Positions 7,431-11,159 of a stretch of 11,159 nt of DNA are shown in pieces. The stretch is from contig JAJXYG010000133.1 in the NCBI GenBank assembly GCA_021780705.1, forward strand, positions 1 to 11,159, given 5' to 3'. A program made the position numbers and the translations under genes. The notes below the pieces were generated by a model. The model was not told the DNA's origin. It made no database searches and was given only the letters and a program-made list of their open reading frames with translations. Positions within the stretch are counted from its first letter, which is position 1; each line of letters starts with the position of its first letter. This DNA comes from Bacteroidota bacterium. Lineage in GTDB: Bacteria; Bacteroidota; Bacteroidia; Chitinophagales; Chitinophagaceae.

Positions 7431-8540
7431 ATGGGCTCAATTCGGTTGAAATCTTTATTGGTAGCGGGTTTCGGATTAATTGCCGTTTTATTTTCCGCAA
7501 ACGTTTTTGGTCAGGGACAGGCTGAAAAAAAGCAGGAACCTGCCAAAGAAGGATTCAATGCCAATGAGGTCATTTTTGCCCACGTTAAAGATGCCTATGA
7601 ATTCCACTTTCTGAGCTACAAAGGAAGCGATGGAGTGGAACATGAAGTGGCCATTCCGTTACCGGTTATTCTTTACTCCCCGCAGAAGGGATTTTCCGTT
7701 TTCATGTCTTCTGCCCTGAAAGATGGGGCGGTAGTGGATGGATACAAACTCGACAAAGCCAAAATAGTGCCGGTGGATCCGGGCGTGAAGGTATATGACA
7801 TCTCCCTCACCCGAAACGTGGTGCAGATGATCATAGCCACCTTCCTGTTCCTCTGGCTGATGATTGCCATAGCAAAAAAATATAAGAAAGGAGAAGGGGT
7901 GGTCAGCGCGCCCAAAGGAACCCAGAATGCCATTGAGATTGTGATTGATTTTATTGACGACCAGGTGGCCCAGCCCAATCTCGGCAGCCGTTCACCCAAA
8001 TACATGCCCTACCTGCTGACGATCTTCTTTTTTATCCTGATAAATACCTTTTTTGGACTGATACCGGGCTCTGCCAATGTATCGGGCAATATCGCCTTCA
8101 CATTCGTGCTTGCGGTGATTGCATTTTTTGTGATCATGTTCAGTTCCAATTCCCATTTCTGGAGTCATATCTTCAATCCGGATGTACCCTTCTGGGTGAA
8201 GCCGGTACTGGTAATCGTGGAAATCCTTGGCATCTTCACCAAGCCCTTTGCATTGATGATACGTCTTTTTGCCAACATGCTGGCAGGCCATATCATCATC
8301 ATCTGTCTGATTTCCCTGATCTTCATTTTTGGTGCACTGAATAAGGGAATTGGCTACGGGTTTGCACCGGTATCAGTGGCATTTTCAGTGTTCATTTATT
8401 TCATTGAAATCCTGGTAGCCTTTATCCAGGCTTTCATATTTACGAACCTGACCGCGGTATTCATCGGTCAGGCCATGGAAGGATCCCATCATGAGGCAGA
8501 AGGGGTGTTGGCAGGGATGGATGATCCTGCTTTGTTATAA
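7431..8540 (+). CDS. atpB: F0F1 ATP synthase subunit a, with N-terminal signal peptide and extension
   Basis: This 369-residue membrane protein forms the proton half-channels next to the c-ring. The essential arginine is Arg278 in KPFALMIRLFANMLAGH, the match of E. coli Arg210. C-terminal helices contain YFIEILVAFIQAFIFTNLTAVFIG, the usual conserved end. Hydrophobic segments begin near residues 130, 191, 220, 257, 287 and 312. Residues 1-27 look like a cleavable signal peptide (LLVAGFGLIAVLFSANVFGQ), followed by about 100 periplasmic residues (28-128) absent from E. coli subunit a, which is 271 residues long. Such extensions are usual in Bacteroidota. It is the first gene of the operon; no atpI or atpZ gene precedes it. 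The gap to atpE is 65 bases and contains a hairpin. Confidence 0.97.
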   Translation: MGSIRLKSLLVAGFGLIAVLFSANVFGQGQAEKKQEPAKEGFNANEVIFAHVKDAYEFHFLSYKGSDGVEHEVAIPLPVILYSPQKGFSVFMSSALKDGAVVDGYKLDKAKIVPVDPGVKVYDISLTRNVVQMIIATFLFLWLMIAIAKKYKKGEGVVSAPKGTQNAIEIVIDFIDDQVAQPNLGSRSPKYMPYLLTIFFFILINTFFGLIPGSANVSGNIAFTFVLAVIAFFVIMFSSNSHFWSHIFNPDVPFWVKPVLVIVEILGIFTKPFALMIRLFANMLAGHIIIICLISLIFIFGALNKGIGYGFAPVSVAFSVFIYFIEILVAFIQAFIFTNLTAVFIGQAMEGSHHEAEGVLAGMDDPALL

Positions 8541-8546
8541 TCGGAG

Positions 8547-8561
8547 GGCCTGCTTCAGGCC
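8547..8561 (+). promoter_or_regulatory. Hairpin between atpB and atpE
   Basis: GGCCTG (8547-8552) and CAGGCC (8556-8561) form a perfect 6-bp stem with a 3-base loop, six bases after the atpB stop. No T-tract follows directly. It could stabilise or mark a processing point at the 5' side of the c-subunit message. Confidence 0.4.
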
Positions 8562-8596
8562 ACCCGCAAGAATTTGGCTATTTTTAAACAGTATAA

Positions 8597-8851
<255 letters not shown>

Positions 8852-8861
8852 GACAAAATTG

Positions 8862-8905
8862 AAGCTGCACGCAAAGCGAAGGGCGGCGGGTGCAGCTTTT
8901 CTTTT
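8862..8905 (+). terminator. Terminator-like hairpin between atpE and atpF
   Basis: AAGCTGCAC (8862-8870) pairs perfectly over 9 bases with GTGCAGCTT (8890-8898) around a 19-base GC-rich loop, followed by T-rich TTTTCTTTT (8897-8905). It begins 10 bases after the atpE stop. This is the form of a Rho-independent terminator, but it lies inside the operon with no promoter evident before atpF, so partial termination or 3'-end stabilisation of an atpBE transcript is likely. Confidence 0.55.
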
Positions 8906-8925
8906 AACTATTTAATTTTTTCAAT

Positions 8926-9420
8926 ATGGATTTACTTACTCCTTCATTTGGCCTCATTATCTGGACCCTGCTGGTCTTTGCCATTGTATTTTTTCTTTTG
9001 AAAAAGTATGCCTGGAAGCCTATTCTGGATTCCCTGGGCGAAAGGGAAAAGAAAATCTCGGATGCACTGCTTTCTTCAGAAAAGATGAAGAAGGAAATGG
9101 AATCACTGAAAAGTGAAAATGAGGCGCTGCTGAACAAGGCTCGTGAAGAAAGGTCCCAGATGATGCGTGAAGCAAAAGAAACCCGGGACAAGATTATCAG
9201 TGAAGCCAAAGAACAGGCCAAACTGGAAACCAACAAGATCCTGGCAGATGCGCAGGCTTCCATTCACCAGCAGAAGATGGCTTCCATCATTGACCTGAAA
9301 AACCAGGTGGGTAACCTGGTCATAGAGGTGTGCGAAAGAGTAATCCGCAGGGAATTAAGCAACAAGGAGGAACAGGAACAGTACATCAAAGAGCTGACCG
9401 ACAATATCAAACTGAATTAA
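8926..9420 (+). CDS. atpF: F0F1 ATP synthase subunit b
   Basis: This 164-residue protein is the peripheral-stalk subunit. One membrane helix spans about residues 9-25 (GLIIWTLLVFAIVFFLL), followed by KKYAWKPILDSLGEREKKI, which is the usual juxtamembrane signature. From about residue 40 to 125 the chain is a charged coiled coil rich in Lys, Glu and Arg, and the end (SIIDLKNQVGNLVIEVCERVIRREL, 119-143) is the part that meets subunit delta. It acts as a dimer holding F1 against subunit a. Length fits the family (E. coli 156). It starts 74 bases after atpE, behind a terminator-like hairpin, so it may be made at a lower level than atpE. The gap to atpH is 27 bases, which implies co-transcription. 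Confidence 0.96.
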   Translation: MDLLTPSFGLIIWTLLVFAIVFFLLKKYAWKPILDSLGEREKKISDALLSSEKMKKEMESLKSENEALLNKAREERSQMMREAKETRDKIISEAKEQAKLETNKILADAQASIHQQKMASIIDLKNQVGNLVIEVCERVIRRELSNKEEQEQYIKELTDNIKLN

Positions 9421-9447
9421 TAAGTTCCGATTTAAACTAATTAAGTA

Positions 9448-10011
9448 ATGCACAATCCTAGGTTAGCAGAACGGTATGCAAAAAGTCTGGTAGCGCTGAC
9501 TCTTGAAATCGGTCAATTTGATCTGGTAGATAAGGATATCCGGTTGCTGCACCACCTGTGTACCATTAGCAGGGAATTCGTATTGATGCTGAAAAGCCCG
9601 ATCATTACTGCAGACAAGAAATTTGCAATTATTTCCAAAGTCACCGACAACAAGATATCAAAGACCACCCAGACCTTTATCAAGCTGCTGTGCAATAAAA
9701 ACAGGGAATCTGCCCTTCCTGAAATTATCCTGTCCTTCATAGACCAATATAATACGATCAAGGGAATTCATAAAGCCAAACTGACTACCGCCATTGCAGT
9801 TTCCGAAGAAGTGAAGCAATCCTTCATCCAAAAAATCAAGGAAGCCAACCAGATTGATAAAATTGAACTGGAGACCGTAGTAAGGCCTTCACTTATCGGG
9901 GGATTTTTGCTGGAAATGGATGGAAAGATGGTGGATGCCAGCATCCTTAGAGACCTCAATGATGTGAAAAGGCAGTTTGCCAATAACGACTATATCCACA
10001 AGCTTCGCTAA
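9448..10011 (+). CDS. atpH: F0F1 ATP synthase subunit delta (OSCP)
   Basis: This 187-residue protein caps F1 and connects it to the b stalk. The N-terminal helical domain (about 4-105) starts with the conserved RLAERYAKSLVALTLE and includes the MLKSPIITADKK segment. The C-terminal signature IGGFLLEMDGKMVDASI is at 150-166, followed by LNDVKRQF. There is no signal peptide; it is cytoplasmic and bound to the membrane complex. Length fits the family (E. coli 177). It lies 27 bases after atpF. It is the last atp gene here: the next 76 bases hold no gene and then a minus-strand gene begins, so atpA, atpG, atpD and atpC must be elsewhere. I see no convincing Rho-independent terminator after it, only a T/A-rich stretch near 10062-10077. 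Confidence 0.96.
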   Translation: MHNPRLAERYAKSLVALTLEIGQFDLVDKDIRLLHHLCTISREFVLMLKSPIITADKKFAIISKVTDNKISKTTQTFIKLLCNKNRESALPEIILSFIDQYNTIKGIHKAKLTTAIAVSEEVKQSFIQKIKEANQIDKIELETVVRPSLIGGFLLEMDGKMVDASILRDLNDVKRQFANNDYIHKLR

Positions 10012-10087
10012 AGGGAACCTTACTCCGGTATCGGGTATCCCGGCGCAATATCTCAAGACAAGATTTATTTAATTTTTGGGGACTTCC

Positions 10088-10630
10088 TTATGGGGAAGGA
10101 ATGCTTTGTAGCTGAATGAGATCCCTTATTTTTTGGTAATACACCTTTCCGTGGATTTGGTATTTAAGCAGGGTTCCCTTTGGATCCTGACCCAAAGGTG
10201 GAGAATAACCCCCTCCGGCAGGAAGCAACCGGATCTCCCAGATTCCGCAATGGCGGGGAGCTCGCAGGATCAGGTCCGTACCCTCTCTTTCCCTTACTCC
10301 CAGCGCTAGATATGAAGTATCGATACTTCTTGCCTGTAACACATAATGCACCTGGCCGCGCCAGGCATCGAGCCATTTTATGGAAACAGGCCGGGTGACT
10401 GCATAGGCCGTGAACACGGTATCCCTGGTAGCGATCTCATTTCCCAAAGAATCCACCTGGATATTTCCGGGGAGTTTCACCTGGCAGATAAGCAACAGGG
10501 TGCGGACTTGCGGGGTGGATTGGGCGCTCAGCAGGGCCGGAAGGTACAATACCCATCCCCAGAGCAGGCTCTTCCAGGAAAGCCCCGGCTTCCTGCGGTA
10601 CTTTGATTTCTGGTTGTAAAAAAATGGCAT
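10088..10630 (-). CDS. Small secreted protein of unknown function
   Basis: From the ATG at 10630 the product has 180 residues; an in-frame TTG one codon earlier (10633) is possible but less likely. A basic stretch (KSKYRRK, 8-14) is followed by a hydrophobic core (SLLWGWVLYLPALLSAQS, 21-38), which fits a Sec signal peptide cleaved after Ala36. The mature part (37-180) is mixed, with alternating hydrophobic residues that suggest beta strands (VRTLLLICQVKL; VHYVLQARSI; DLILRAP; LLKYQIHGKVYYQKI). I recognise no domain, catalytic motif or lipobox. It is 35 bases downstream of a T9SS-sorted protein gene on the same strand and is probably co-transcribed with it, so an envelope or exported role is plausible. 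It ends convergently against atpH. Confidence 0.65.
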   Translation of the reverse strand: MPFFYNQKSKYRRKPGLSWKSLLWGWVLYLPALLSAQSTPQVRTLLLICQVKLPGNIQVDSLGNEIATRDTVFTAYAVTRPVSIKWLDAWRGQVHYVLQARSIDTSYLALGVREREGTDLILRAPRHCGIWEIRLLPAGGGYSPPLGQDPKGTLLKYQIHGKVYYQKIRDLIQLQSIPSP

Positions 10631-10631
10631 C

Positions 10632-10666
10632 AAGGTCCGTATGTTTACTCTGGGACCTTCAGGTCC
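10632..10666 (-). promoter_or_regulatory. Alternative-hairpin leader before the small secreted protein gene
   Basis: Read on the minus strand, three segments are mutually complementary: GGACCT (10666-10661), AAGGTCC (10659-10653) and GGACCTT (10638-10632). Segments 1 and 2 form a 5-bp stem with a TGAA loop just after the upstream gene's stop; segments 2 and 3 form a 7-bp stem that ends one base before the ATG at 10630. The two pairings exclude each other. Function is inferred only from this geometry. Confidence 0.3.
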
Positions 10667-10668
10667 GC

Positions 10669-11159
10669 TTATTGTTTAATCAGCTTGTTTACGAATATAC
10701 GGTCATCTACCAGGGTTTTCAGGATATAAATTCCGTGGGAAAGGTGGTAGGGGGAAAGGTCAATGGAAAACTCATTTTGGACCCCATAATCGCCTGCAAA
10801 TACCCTTTGACCCGTTTCACTGAAAAGTTCAATTCCCACCTTGTGGGAGGGGCTTTTGGCCAGGCGGATCAAAAGCACATTGCCAACCGGATTGTTGCCA
10901 ATCCAGACCTCCTGGGGCGCGCCGGGATTTTCAATGAGAATGGTATTGCTGTATACAAATTTTCCGTCCCGGTTGACCATTTTCAGCCGGTAAAAGTTTT
11001 CGGCACTCACCTGGGGATCGAGGTAGTGGTAGCGGGTGGAAGTGGCAGAAATTCCGGCCGCCTGTACCGTCGCCAGAATCTGGAAATGGGTTCCGTCAGC
11101 GGATTTTTCCAATCCGAAATAACTGGAACCCTGCTCAGAACTCGTGACCCAGGTCAGGT
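10669..11159 (-). CDS. C-terminal part of a type IX secretion substrate (runs off right edge)
   Basis: The reading frame is open to the window edge and gives 162 residues before the stop, so the true start lies outside. The visible part begins LTWVTSSEQGSSYFGLEKS, continues DGTHFQILATV, then YRLKMVNRDGKFVYSNTI, which is the beta-sandwich module that often precedes the sorting domain in Bacteroidota. The last ~80 residues (from VWIGNNPVGN through GIELFSETGQRVFAGDYG and SIDLSPYHLSHGIYILK to FVNKLIKQ) match the T9SS type A sorting domain (TIGR04183-like), which directs export through the outer membrane and often surface attachment. The catalytic or binding part of the protein is not in the window. 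The small secreted protein gene follows after 35 bases. Confidence 0.9.
   Translation of the reverse strand, partial: LTWVTSSEQGSSYFGLEKSADGTHFQILATVQAAGISATSTRYHYLDPQVSAENFYRLKMVNRDGKFVYSNTILIENPGAPQEVWIGNNPVGNVLLIRLAKSPSHKVGIELFSETGQRVFAGDYGVQNEFSIDLSPYHLSHGIYILKTLVDDRIFVNKLIKQ

Noticed and set aside
10026-10044. Direct repeat GGTATCGGGTATC and small CGGG/CCCG hairpin after atpH
   Set aside because: Too short, with no T-tract immediately after. It was considered as the atp operon terminator but is not convincing.
10084-10101. 6-bp inverted repeat TTCCTT/AAGGAA at the 3' end of the small secreted protein gene
   Set aside because: It overlaps coding sequence and the stop codon, is AT-rich and has no following T-run, so it is not a credible terminator for atpH or for the minus-strand gene.

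Overview
This window looks like chromosomal DNA of a Bacteroidota bacterium, most likely a member of the Chitinophagaceae or a close relative. The evidence is a TonB-dependent outer-membrane receptor, a DUF5606 protein, a C-terminal type IX secretion (T9SS) sorting domain, an AtpB with a signal peptide and long N-terminal extension, and several -7 boxes of the Bacteroidota type (TAnnTTTG, here usually TATCTTTG). No tRNA, rRNA, CRISPR array, transposase or prophage gene is visible. No gene-free stretch exceeds 300 bases; the longest is the 257-base divergent gap at 7174-7430.

Left part (1-5572). A TonB-dependent receptor fragment runs off the left edge on the minus strand. It is divergent from a plus-strand run: a DUF5606 protein, an M3-family zinc oligoendopeptidase, and a 12-TM MMPL/RND-type transporter. 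These are mostly housekeeping or envelope functions with no obvious shared pathway.

Middle part (5573-7430). Two minus-strand genes follow: yidD (a small membrane-protein insertion factor, with its own -7 box and an unusually clear GGAGG ribosome-binding site) and a secreted lipoprotein made of a Calx-beta domain plus a GH16 beta-glucanase domain. Upstream of the GH16 gene, in the divergent gap, lies a structured element. Read on the minus strand, it resembles the 3' half of a cobalamin riboswitch whose 5' half cannot be found.

Right part (7431-11159). A plus-strand ATP synthase operon carries atpB-atpE-atpF-atpH (subunits a, c, b, delta), i.e. the membrane rotor/stator part and the peripheral stalk. 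It then stops: atpA and atpG, which commonly follow, are replaced by two minus-strand genes, a small secreted protein of unknown function and the C-terminus of a T9SS-exported protein. The c-subunit cistron is flanked by hairpins, and the downstream one looks like a Rho-independent (partial) terminator, which could help make the extra c subunits a ring needs. The short gap between the two last minus-strand genes holds three mutually complementary segments that could form alternative hairpins over the start codon.

I see no clearly new multi-gene system. The most interesting points are the truncated atp operon with its internal terminator, the riboswitch-like remnant at its upstream border, and the switch-like leader at 10632-10666.
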